A DNA stretch of 64,000 nt from an uncultured Rhodocyclaceae bacterium. GTDB taxonomy: Bacteria > Pseudomonadota > Gammaproteobacteria > Burkholderiales > Rhodocyclaceae. Of this stretch, positions 9,455 to 17,519 are shown in pieces. Below the pieces are notes generated by a model. It was not told the origin of the DNA, did not search any database, and was given only the letters and a program-made list of their open reading frames with translations. The stretch covers positions 496,001-560,000 of the forward strand of contig CAJQTY010000002.1 in assembly GCA_907163075.1 (NCBI GenBank), in the 5' to 3' direction. The position numbers and the translations under genes were made by a program. Each line of letters starts with the position of its first letter. The stretch's first letter is position 1.

Positions 9455-10843
9455 ATGTTTAAAAAGACCCTTGTCACTTTTACTTTGGCGGCGATTCTGC
9501 CTGCGAGTGCGATAGCAGACATCTCACGGCTCCAGAACTTGCTGGCGGCAACGCCGGAGGGCGGTTGGGTGCAGGCCAACACCACGACCTATTCGAGTGC
9601 TTGGGCCACCGGACTGTCAGCTGTGCCGCCAACACCTAGCGGCCCTGGCGCCGTGGTCAGGGCCTGGAGTTCGTTCGCTTGGGACTCTACTCGCGGTGAT
9701 TTGCTATTGTGGGGAGGCGGCCACGCCAACTACGCCGGCAATGAGATGTACGTATGGGATGGCGGCTCCGGTGCCTGGACGCGCGGTTCATTGTCCAGCC
9801 GCGTCGACGCAAACGCCTATGTGGTAGATAACGCCGCGCCGCAATCCTCGCACACCTACGACAACAACGTCTTTCTGCCCGTCAACGACATGTTTCTTAC
9901 ATTCGGCGGTGCAGCGTACACCAGCGGTGGCATATTTAGTTCCGCTAGGGGCACCGAGGGACCGTGGCTGTGGGATCCGACCAAGGCCGACCCGAACAAG
10001 GTCGGAGGAACCACCGGTTCGGGCTACGACCCGGCGTCACAGGGCGGTCAGATGTGGGTCAACCGCCAAGGGCAGTTTAGCAGCACCAACGCGACCTACT
10101 CCGACTTCGTAAACGGGACGACTGCCTACCGTACCGAAAATGGAAAAGATGTGGTGTACCTGACTCCCAATCAACACTCATCGGGTTTCCCGTCCTTGTA
10201 CCGTTACACCTTTGGCGACGTAAGACAAGGCGGAACGGACAAAATGGAAAAGATCGGCGTGATGTGGAATGCTGCAGCCTCGACGGGTGCGGCCACGATC
10301 GACAGCGCCCATAACCTTTACGTGCGTTCCGCGATGGGTGGCCAGTATGGTGATTTTGCCGTATGGGACCTGAGCAAATCGAACGCTGCCAATCCGGATG
10401 CCAATCGCGAAATCAAAGTAGATTTGAAACTTGAAAATGGGACGCCGTTTGAGATGAATGTCAACTATGGTGTCGAGTACGACCCTGCCAACGGCAAAAT
10501 TCTTCTCTGGGACGGCGCATCGAAAGGTAAGGTGTGGAGCGTGACCCCGGGTGTAGACGCCGCAGGTAAAGTGCTGACCACCTGGACCGTCACCGAATTG
10601 TCCATTACCTCCGCCGCACAGCCGAGCGGTAATTTTGTTACAGGAGTGCTCGGCAAATGGAAATATGTGAGCGAGTTGGGAGCCTTCGTAGCGCTCAACG
10701 AGTACAGCAATACCACTGGTGACGCTGAGGTTTGGTTGTACAAGCCATTTGCGGCGGCAGTTCCCGAACCCAGCGTTTACGTGATGATGCTGGCTGGCAT
10801 CGGGTTAATGGGCTGGGTGGCGCGCCGTCGCCGTACCTGTTGA
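9455..10843 (+). CDS. PEP-CTERM sorting-domain protein with a kelch-like beta-propeller
   Basis: 462 residues. Signal peptide at residues 1-21 (MFKKTLVTFTLAAILPASA). The C-terminus has the full PEP-CTERM tripartite signal: VPEPS, a hydrophobic stretch (VYVMMLAGIGLMGWVA) and RRRR, the substrate tag for exosortase. The body has repeated Gly/Trp-rich blades (GDLLLWGGGHANYAGNEMYVWD, FLTFGGAAY, ILLWDGASKGKVWS) typical of kelch/galactose-oxidase-type propellers. The ATG at 9455 was preferred over an upstream in-frame TTG at 9440. Export, sorting and EPS-dependent retention at the surface are the family expectation. No exosortase gene lies in the window, so it must be encoded elsewhere. The beta-propeller assignment is by eye. 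Confidence 0.85.
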   Translation: MFKKTLVTFTLAAILPASAIADISRLQNLLAATPEGGWVQANTTTYSSAWATGLSAVPPTPSGPGAVVRAWSSFAWDSTRGDLLLWGGGHANYAGNEMYVWDGGSGAWTRGSLSSRVDANAYVVDNAAPQSSHTYDNNVFLPVNDMFLTFGGAAYTSGGIFSSARGTEGPWLWDPTKADPNKVGGTTGSGYDPASQGGQMWVNRQGQFSSTNATYSDFVNGTTAYRTENGKDVVYLTPNQHSSGFPSLYRYTFGDVRQGGTDKMEKIGVMWNAAASTGAATIDSAHNLYVRSAMGGQYGDFAVWDLSKSNAANPDANREIKVDLKLENGTPFEMNVNYGVEYDPANGKILLWDGASKGKVWSVTPGVDAAGKVLTTWTVTELSITSAAQPSGNFVTGVLGKWKYVSELGAFVALNEYSNTTGDAEVWLYKPFAAAVPEPSVYVMMLAGIGLMGWVARRRRTC

Positions 10844-11010
10844 TAGTCAGGCCTGCCGTTATTAGTATCTCTCCGCATATAATTCCATTCAGATCATAAA
10901 TGACATAATGTACGCACCTCAATAAAGGTGGGTGTGGGGATGGTAAGAAGGGCGAACGGTGGCGATTTGTTAGAATTGGCCAAAGTTGCTTTTTGGTTAC
11001 GTTTTGGGCT

Positions 11011-11402
11011 ATGGCCAAGACAGTCGGAGAATTGCGACAAGCGCGGGACGCCGTCCTGTTGGTACTGGATTTTGAATTGTCGCTGGAGCGAACGGCGCAA
11101 GCTACTGGTGATTCAGGCGGCTGGTCCTGTCAGTTGCGGAGACTCTTTGTACGCGCGGGGTAGTGTGTGGGTGGGCGATGTCCGTACGATACGCGGTAGC
11201 CGGCGCGGGGCAAGAACATGACGCCATGACGCGCGATCAGGAGGCGCCCCCTTCTTGGCACACTTCTTCGCGAAGGCCAAGGTCGGTGGCATCCGCCTGA
11301 TTGTCGGCGAGAACAAACGAGCGCTGGATGCCCATCTGGGGCGCAAGGTGGCGGTGGCGCCGGCTTACAATCTGTTTCATCGTCATGGCTGACGCAAACT
11401 GA
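11011..11402 (+). pseudogene. IS630-type (winged-HTH) transposase remnant
   Basis: Two decayed pieces of one transposase N-terminal region. The first runs from ATG at 11011 (MAKTVGELRQARDAVLLVL, then ELSLERTAQATG) to TAG at 11161. The second, in another frame, reads from about 11252 FLAHFFAKAKVGGI, GENKRALDAHLGRKVA and YNLFHRHG. It then meets TGA (11390-11392) where the family has Trp, and RKLT follows in frame. The catalytic DDE half is absent; the remnant stops against the next gene. No terminal inverted repeats were identified. The rest of 10844-11405 shows nothing recognisable. Confidence 0.7.
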
Positions 11403-11405
11403 CGC

Positions 11406-12074
11406 TCAGTTGATTTTTTTCGCGACGACGTACACCGCTTCGCTAATCAAAGCATTCATGCGATACCTGGTTACTTCAGACAAGCCTGATTCAGCGAGCA
11501 ACCTTGAGATTTCGTCGTAGGTGACCGGGTAGCCTGCCGATTCCTGATGGCCAAGTAGTTTCTTTACCCAGCGCCTGAAGCGCTGGTAAGGTGAGTTTAG
11601 ACAATGGTTGAGCACCACCGTGCTTCGCGTATTCGAGGCCACTCCTCGCAAAAAACCGATCTGTGTTTCCAGGGGGAAGTGCATCAGAACTCGGGCACAT
11701 AGCGTTGCCTCAAATCGTGGCTTAGCTCCGGTTTGCTTGAATGCGTCCATGACTTCGGTGGTAAAGCGCTCGCCGTAGGCGGTTAGCCTTGCCTTTGCTA
11801 CATCCAGCATCTCTGATGACACGTCTGCTCCATGAACACGTAGACCCGATTCAAGAAGCGCGTCAGCAAGGCGACCAGTACCGCAGGGTAAATCCAGAAC
11901 AACCGTTTCTCGCGGCAAATCCCGAAAACATCTTTTTATAATGCTCCGTTCCCAGTTATTGAAGACGCGCCCCGCTAAACTAGAAAAACGTACAGCGTCA
12001 TACTCCTTAGCCACTTTCTCATTCTTGTAATGCTGATTGGCATCCCAATTCCGATCGTTCAATTCATCTGCCAT
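11406..12074 (-). CDS. class I SAM-dependent methyltransferase
   Basis: 222 residues. Rossmann methyltransferase fold with motif I VLDLPCGTGRLADALLESG (about residues 59-77), motif II acidic residue in VHGADVSSEML, and later strands ATLCARVLMHFP and STVVLNHCL. It lies at the distal end of the minus-strand EPS operon, separated by 151 bp from the APH-like gene, and abuts an IS630 remnant at its 3' end. The substrate is unknown; lipid- or sugar-linked substrates fit the context. Methyltransferases of this type are hard to assign to a substrate by sequence. Confidence 0.75.
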   Translation of the reverse strand: MADELNDRNWDANQHYKNEKVAKEYDAVRFSSLAGRVFNNWERSIIKRCFRDLPRETVVLDLPCGTGRLADALLESGLRVHGADVSSEMLDVAKARLTAYGERFTTEVMDAFKQTGAKPRFEATLCARVLMHFPLETQIGFLRGVASNTRSTVVLNHCLNSPYQRFRRWVKKLLGHQESAGYPVTYDEISRLLAESGLSEVTRYRMNALISEAVYVVAKKIN

Positions 12075-12225
12075 ATTTCTTCCTTTCTTTCGCTTGACAT
12101 AAAATAACCTTCAATACGACTCGATATAATTAACTGCTTAGTTTCTCGGGGCCCGCCAAGATGGACGATTTAGTCGACGCGCCGAACAACTGCGGATTAA
12201 ACGCCGACGGCGCCCGGATTGTACG

Positions 12226-13242
12226 CTAGGTTTGCGGCAGCGGAGCAATCGTCTTAGATAGTCGATTAGTTAGCTTTGCAAACATCCTGTTCAATATCCA
12301 ATTGCGAATATTCTGCGTCTGTCCTAACTGGATCGTGTGCCAAAGGGATATTGCAAAACTTAGTCGTAGCCATTTCAGGTACGCCTCTGAAACAGTTGGT
12401 CCGTTACTAAGATAACCGCGCCAAAAGGCTTTCTCCAACCTCGATTGCCTTCCCTTAAGATGCAAGAACTTTGGGCTGGACAGCAACAGGTCCAGGTTAT
12501 TCAAGAACTGGGCAAGATCATATTCGACGGGATTCTCATGACTCAAACTGATGTCTATCCCGTAAATATTATTGCCATTCAAAATGAAGTTATCAGTCTT
12601 GCAGTCTCCATGCAGCCAACTTATTGCTGCTTCAACGCCCGCTAGTGTCAATGCGGTTTTTTGCAAGATCACAATCGCTTCTGAAAATGACTTGTCTGGC
12701 ATGGGGAGGCACAAGTTTTCAACTGCTGTAAGTCGCTCATCCAGATTGATCACTTGGCGTCGAACAGGACCGGCCCTATGGAAGTTCCCAAGCCATGCCC
12801 CAACATCTTCAAACCACTCTGTGTCATGACGGAAGACAGCAACACGCCGCAATTTTTTTGTCAAGGATTCGCCGTCAACCCAACACATCGCAAAAGTCCC
12901 AAGGCTTGGAATAAGGAGAAGCGGGGCTGGAACGCGATAGCGGGTATTTCTGCCAGCCAAGGCGCTGCTAAGTCGTTCCAATGCTACAAATTGTTCTGTG
13001 GCTACGCGTTCGTCAGGGTCCGTGGTTCGTAGGACAAGACAGTGCTTTACAGCAGCTTCGACCGGCACCGCAGAGTCAATAAGGGCGTGAAAAATTTCAG
13101 AATTGTCACGTACGCTTATTGGGCCCTTGAGTTGTACCGCCGCGCCGGAAAAGTGTTCTGACAGTGCTTTTTTTACCTGTTCCACAGTAGTATTTGATGA
13201 GTTGTCGATGTGATTCGGGATGCATGGTTTCACAATTGTCAA
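12226..13242 (-). CDS. aminoglycoside-phosphotransferase-like (APH-fold) kinase
   Basis: 338 residues with the APH/choline-kinase fold. The catalytic loop is seen as WLHGDCKTDNFI (HGDxxxxN) and is followed by GIDIS in place of the metal-binding IDW/DFE motif. The N-lobe is less conserved (ALIDSAVPVEAAVKHCLVLRT, with a Lys that could bind ATP). Such kinases occur in EPS loci, where they are thought to phosphorylate sugars or lipid-linked intermediates rather than drugs. It sits 21 bp after the flippase gene in the same direction, so it is probably co-transcribed. Substrate assignment is inference. Confidence 0.72.
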   Translation of the reverse strand: MTIVKPCIPNHIDNSSNTTVEQVKKALSEHFSGAAVQLKGPISVRDNSEIFHALIDSAVPVEAAVKHCLVLRTTDPDERVATEQFVALERLSSALAGRNTRYRVPAPLLLIPSLGTFAMCWVDGESLTKKLRRVAVFRHDTEWFEDVGAWLGNFHRAGPVRRQVINLDERLTAVENLCLPMPDKSFSEAIVILQKTALTLAGVEAAISWLHGDCKTDNFILNGNNIYGIDISLSHENPVEYDLAQFLNNLDLLLSSPKFLHLKGRQSRLEKAFWRGYLSNGPTVSEAYLKWLRLSFAISLWHTIQLGQTQNIRNWILNRMFAKLTNRLSKTIAPLPQT

Positions 13243-13263
13243 GCGCCTCGATCGCTCTGTCTG

Positions 13264-14715
13264 CTAGCGTATTTGAAATTTTGCGACGAGCTTGTTTGCC
13301 AGTACAGCGGCTTCCCGCCAAAGCGCGTGCCGAAAAAAACGCAAAGCCAGTAACCACATGGTGACCGTGATGGTTCCTCCACCGAAGGCAAAACGCAAGA
13401 AGTTGTTCTCCGATACACTTTCGACAGCAGCCCAGAGGGCGACGGGGGTTGCTGATACCGCCGTAATATAGAGACTTGACATACAGTTTTTCACCACATC
13501 ACGAGTTCGCAATCCAATAGCGCGGGAAAGATTCCATTGTGATAACGCTGTGCCGAATGTTGCTGCGAGGAGAAGTCCCCAGCACGCACCGGCAAGGCCG
13601 AACGGAACTACGGCGAATAATCCAAGGATGCGGCTTGCCTGAATACCAATCTGCAGAGAGTTGCTTCGCTTTACATTCCCGCCGGCGATCAAGGCTTCCT
13701 TCGCAAGATAGTGAATCAGCTCGATGGCACCAGCGACGCAGAGAATCTGAGCCAAGGGCACGGATGCTGTCCATTGAGTGCCGTAAATAATACGGATAGC
13801 CGAGTAGGCGACGATGCCGACGAAAGTTAGAAACGGCCAGCCGATCACCGTAAGGTAGGAAACGCTCATCAGGTACCCCTCGATGACGCTTCCTTGCTCG
13901 CGGTTGTTCCTTGCAAAATAAGGCAGGCAAACCGGCATGATGGCACGCAGCACCGTCCTGTGAAATAGCTCAACCAAGCCGCTGGCCCGACTGAAGAGCG
14001 CGACACCAACCGGATCCTGTGCGCGCCCAATGATCATTTCCGGCGCACCCTTGCCAAGTTGTCCAAACAAATAAATGCCGCTGGCAAATTTGCCAAATTG
14101 TATAACCCTGCCGATCCCTGTGATGCAAGGCCATTTCGGGAAGTCAGCCGGTCGAAACCAAAGTGAGGTGCCCACTGTAACGATAACGCCAGCCAGTGAA
14201 GACCACGCAAGACTCATGTAGCCTAAGCCCTGGAGGGCGCACACTGTAGCGACGATAAAAGTTGTTAGATTGGCCCACAAACTGGCAAAGAACATCGGCC
14301 TGAAATTGAGCTGCCGTCGAAAGTTGGCCATGGTCACGGCTCCGAAGGGAATCAGCAGAAAATTGAATGCCTGAACGCGCATAACTTCTGCAACACCTTG
14401 GGCGCGATAGAAATCGGCCGCAAACGGGGCAAAGAAAAAGAGCAACAGGCCCATGGTCCATGAAATGGCGATATTCACGGTAAGCGCTGCACGGATTTTT
14501 TCCGGGCCGAGTTCTTTCTCCTGGATTAGATATTCAGCAACACCAAAGTCACGGAACGTACTGGCCAAGGAAGCGAACACCGCCGCGACGGCAAAGACAC
14601 CCGTTTCCGCAGGCGTCAGCAATCGTGAAATGATCATTGTCGCGACCAGTTGGAGCGGGAGTGCTACGTAACTTTCGGCAAGTGAATAAGCAAGGGAGCG
14701 GCGGATTGTGGTCAA
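13264..14715 (-). CDS. Wzx-type polysaccharide flippase (MOP superfamily)
   Basis: 483 residues with about 12-14 predicted TM helices. The start SLAYSLAESYVALPLQLVATMIISRLLTP is characteristic of RfbX/Wzx and MviN-like oligosaccharide flippases (Polysacc_synt family), with AETGVFAVAAVFASLA following. It should move undecaprenyl-linked repeat units to the periplasmic face, where the VanZ/O-antigen polymerase encoded upstream in the same operon would polymerise them. The ATG at 14715 gives a normal family length. Confidence 0.85.
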   Translation of the reverse strand: MTTIRRSLAYSLAESYVALPLQLVATMIISRLLTPAETGVFAVAAVFASLASTFRDFGVAEYLIQEKELGPEKIRAALTVNIAISWTMGLLLFFFAPFAADFYRAQGVAEVMRVQAFNFLLIPFGAVTMANFRRQLNFRPMFFASLWANLTTFIVATVCALQGLGYMSLAWSSLAGVIVTVGTSLWFRPADFPKWPCITGIGRVIQFGKFASGIYLFGQLGKGAPEMIIGRAQDPVGVALFSRASGLVELFHRTVLRAIMPVCLPYFARNNREQGSVIEGYLMSVSYLTVIGWPFLTFVGIVAYSAIRIIYGTQWTASVPLAQILCVAGAIELIHYLAKEALIAGGNVKRSNSLQIGIQASRILGLFAVVPFGLAGACWGLLLAATFGTALSQWNLSRAIGLRTRDVVKNCMSSLYITAVSATPVALWAAVESVSENNFLRFAFGGGTITVTMWLLALRFFRHALWREAAVLANKLVAKFQIR

Positions 14716-14784
14716 GAAGGTTGATCCAAAGAAGTCGAAATCGACGATGTGTTTGCGCGGGTGGCAGCCGATGCGGCAAGTGTT

Positions 14785-15540
14785 CTATTTTTCCTCACTC
14801 TGGATGTCGGGCCCAAGCGGCTTGCTTGTTGCGGCTGGGGCTGCTCGCGAAGTCGGGTCGGTATCTGTTGGCGGTTCGTCGATCGCTTTGGGGATGTCCG
14901 ACGATTTGCCACCAAGAACGCGGAATTGCTCACGTAACACCTTGGCGTCAGGTGAATGCTGGAGGCCGGACGCAACGATCTTCAACGCTTCTGGACGTCG
15001 GCCTCGCTGCATCAAGAATTCTGCCCACTGAGAATACGCGGGCCAATAGTCAGGCTTCAGCTGCCGGGCACGCGCAAAGGCTTCGTCAGCATTATTCGCG
15101 CGACCAAGCAGAAGCTCGACTTCGCCGATGCGCGTAAAGATTTCGGGCAGCAAGATAAAGTCTGGTTGGGAATTCTCAATCACATACCCGTAGTCGCCAC
15201 GTGCAGACTCCCACATTCCCCTGCGCTCTTGTGCCGTGATCCCGGCTTTGCGGGAACGGTTCATGCTGATTTGTGCCCAGCAGTAGTGGTGCATAGCCCA
15301 GAATGCCTTGCCCATCACCGACACCCAGTACTGAGCCCGCTGCGATGGACTGTACTGGGGGCTACCGTTCTTGAAGGTTTGGGTGTCCGGGCAATAACGC
15401 GGCAACAGTTTCATCTCAGCATCGGTGACGTTCGAAGGAGCCGCAACGGCCATTTCGACCAGCCCAACGAGCAATAAGCCGACTAACAGGCGAAGCGATT
15501 TTTTTGATAGCGCAACATGTCGCTGTGCAAAGTTCACCAT
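14785..15540 (-). CDS. exported TPR-type protein of the EPS locus
   Basis: 251 residues. A signal peptide (hydrophobic residues about 15-33, ending AVAA) is followed by a Cys-containing N-terminal region (LLPRYCPDTQTF, MHHYCWAQI) and TPR-like helices (LPEIFTRIGEVELLLGRANNADEAFARARQLKPDYWPAYSQWAEFL and on). The C-terminal 40 residues are Pro/Ala-rich and low-complexity. It lies between the SASA-type esterase and the flippase. A periplasmic scaffold role in polymer assembly or export is plausible, but no specific family was recognised. Confidence 0.6.
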   Translation of the reverse strand: MVNFAQRHVALSKKSLRLLVGLLLVGLVEMAVAAPSNVTDAEMKLLPRYCPDTQTFKNGSPQYSPSQRAQYWVSVMGKAFWAMHHYCWAQISMNRSRKAGITAQERRGMWESARGDYGYVIENSQPDFILLPEIFTRIGEVELLLGRANNADEAFARARQLKPDYWPAYSQWAEFLMQRGRRPEALKIVASGLQHSPDAKVLREQFRVLGGKSSDIPKAIDEPPTDTDPTSRAAPAATSKPLGPDIQSEEK

Positions 15541-15600
15541 GCTTGAAAGCTCCTTCTGCTTATAGTGTCAAAATCTATGCTTAGTCTGCTTGAGCTTTGG

Positions 15601-16482
15601 TCAGTTATGACTTCCGGAGCTCGTATAGGACGCGAGGCGGCCTGCCAACATTTCTGTTCTGATTGTTTCAGCCCACATTTTAGCAGCGCTATCAAGGCCT
15701 TCTGCGGACAGATGACAACCGCTCCGCAGGCTATTGTCCGATAGAGTGTCCGTGTCCGGTCCGAGACGAAACTGGTGGTTGCCATGAGCCGTAGCTTCAA
15801 TGGCTTTTCGAATCGCTATATTCGGAGGTGATCGGCAGATCGTCGAGCGCGCCAGGATGATCGGAACATTCGTTCCAGCTGCATTAAGCGTGGCAGCCAG
15901 TCGATCCAGGCCTTTTGAATAGTCGTCTGTACCGGTCCCCATAAGCGCGTCTGCTTCGCCTTGCTGCCAGAGCACAAGATTCGGCGCCAGACCAAGGCGG
16001 CGCATAAATTCCACGTGCGATGCAAGGTGGGTTTTCAGCGGGCTACGCGAGTTTGTCCAGTCATCTATTGACGTGGTGTCGACGGCCAACACGGACAGCA
16101 CGATGGGGCGTGAGTTCATGTTTGCCGACAGCAAGACGGGAAGGCGTTGCCAGATGCTGCCACCGATCCCGGTTCCGCCGGGCAGAGGGTCCATGGCCTT
16201 GATGCATTTCCCTTCTGCAATAAGGACGACTGGTTCCGCTACACGGCCGGACGAAGAGCCGTGATTTCCGGCATTGGATTGACCAAGGGCGAGCAGGACA
16301 AGCGGTTGCGTCGCGGCGACTTCAGCGCAGGAAACTTCAGCGTGCTGTCCAACGGGTATGACTTGGCGCAGTCGTTCGGCCAATATAGCGCTGTGTCGTT
16401 GGCGTTCAATGAAATTGTAGGCGGCAAGCGTCGCAATGATGGCAATCGTCAGCAGAGACCAGGCATATACTTTTTTTGTCAT
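15601..16482 (-). CDS. membrane-anchored SGNH esterase, sialate-O-acetylesterase-like (SASA)
   Basis: 293 residues. One N-terminal TM segment (about 5-22) anchors a periplasmic SGNH domain. Block I is LALGQSNAGNHG, the Gly/Asn blocks are represented by SVLAVDTTSIDDW and LWQQGEAD, and the last block is GCHLSAEGLD, with His in place but the usual Asp position changed to Cys or Gly. This matches the SASA/DUF303 carbohydrate esterase group. It overlaps the acyltransferase gene by 4 nt, suggesting that acyl groups are added and removed by coupled enzymes. Activity on the EPS is inferred. Confidence 0.75.
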   Translation of the reverse strand: MTKKVYAWSLLTIAIIATLAAYNFIERQRHSAILAERLRQVIPVGQHAEVSCAEVAATQPLVLLALGQSNAGNHGSSSGRVAEPVVLIAEGKCIKAMDPLPGGTGIGGSIWQRLPVLLSANMNSRPIVLSVLAVDTTSIDDWTNSRSPLKTHLASHVEFMRRLGLAPNLVLWQQGEADALMGTGTDDYSKGLDRLAATLNAAGTNVPIILARSTICRSPPNIAIRKAIEATAHGNHQFRLGPDTDTLSDNSLRSGCHLSAEGLDSAAKMWAETIRTEMLAGRLASYTSSGSHN

Positions 16483-17519
16483 CGGGCCAAGGAGAGTTGG
16501 TTACGGTAAGTGCTTCTAATCCAGCGCATGGCCGGTTGTTCTACCCAGCGAGTGAGCGCGCTGGCCAAGGTGAGGCTGGTGACTAGAGCTATAAGCACCG
16601 TTAAATCTATCGGAATTCCAAGCGCCCCCAGCCGCAACTGCAGGCTCCACCCGATATTCTCATGCAAGAGGTACAGGGGATAGGAAATAGTACCCAACCA
16701 CACGAGAATTCGGTGCCGGAGTACTGGGGCTCGGCCGCTTGCCGCCAGAAGTACGGCCAAGGCGAGCGCGGCGGCTAATGCCGCCAGAAACAGAGAGTCA
16801 ACGATCAGAAGTGTCAGAATGGCGCAGGCTGCAGTGATTGCCGGTTGCCGCCATTGTTGCGGGCCATGCCGGCTCGCGGCAAGGTAAATCGAGATGCCGA
16901 GGGAAAACCAGGGAATGTAACTGAGAATGAGGAATCGGGAGAGCGTCCACGAAAGTTCAATGCCAAACCCCCGTTCCAGAACGAAATAAGTCAGCCGCAG
17001 TGCCAATAGGCAAAGAAGAACACGATGGATCAGATGCAAACGTCCCAATCGATAGAGCAGGAACATTCCACAATAGAACAGCAGTTCGACTTCGAGCGTC
17101 CAGTACACACCGTCGACGTGAGGGATACGGAAAAAGCCGTGAATCATGATGAGGTTGCCAACGGCAGCCGTGATATCGACCAGTTTCCCTGGCAAGCCGA
17201 GCAGGTGGGTAATTGAAAAGGTGATAATGATCGCTGCCCAGTAGGCCGGGAACAGGCGGCTGAAACGCGAAACGACGAAGTCCAATGGCCGCGAGGTCTT
17301 TTCGAGCGTCATGAATATTACGAAGCCGCTGATGATGAAGAACAGGTTAACTCCGTAGTGACCATTTGGAAAAGCAAACGTTGGCGGAGGATTCGGGCTG
17401 TACAACTCGGTAAAGCGGGTGGTGAAGTGATATAGAACCACTGCCAGGGCCGCCAGCCCACGCAGCGAGTCGACCTCGATGAGCCGTCTTTTATTGTCAG
17501 CCAAATTCCTACTCCTCAC
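16479..17519 (-). CDS. acyltransferase 3 family (OafA/YrhL-like) membrane O-acyltransferase
   Basis: 346 residues with about ten TM helices. Family motifs are SLRGLAALAVVLYHF (the conserved Arg and His on helix 1), GVNLFFIISGFVIF and VYWTLEVELLFY. There is no C-terminal SGNH extension, so it is the short form of the family; a separate SGNH protein (the SASA-like gene) follows directly with a 4-nt overlap. It also overlaps the VanZ/polymerase gene upstream by 4 nt. The expected role is O-acylation of a lipid-linked or nascent polysaccharide. Confidence 0.88.
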   Translation of the reverse strand: MRSRNLADNKRRLIEVDSLRGLAALAVVLYHFTTRFTELYSPNPPPTFAFPNGHYGVNLFFIISGFVIFMTLEKTSRPLDFVVSRFSRLFPAYWAAIIITFSITHLLGLPGKLVDITAAVGNLIMIHGFFRIPHVDGVYWTLEVELLFYCGMFLLYRLGRLHLIHRVLLCLLALRLTYFVLERGFGIELSWTLSRFLILSYIPWFSLGISIYLAASRHGPQQWRQPAITAACAILTLLIVDSLFLAALAAALALAVLLAASGRAPVLRHRILVWLGTISYPLYLLHENIGWSLQLRLGALGIPIDLTVLIALVTSLTLASALTRWVEQPAMRWIRSTYRNQLSLAR

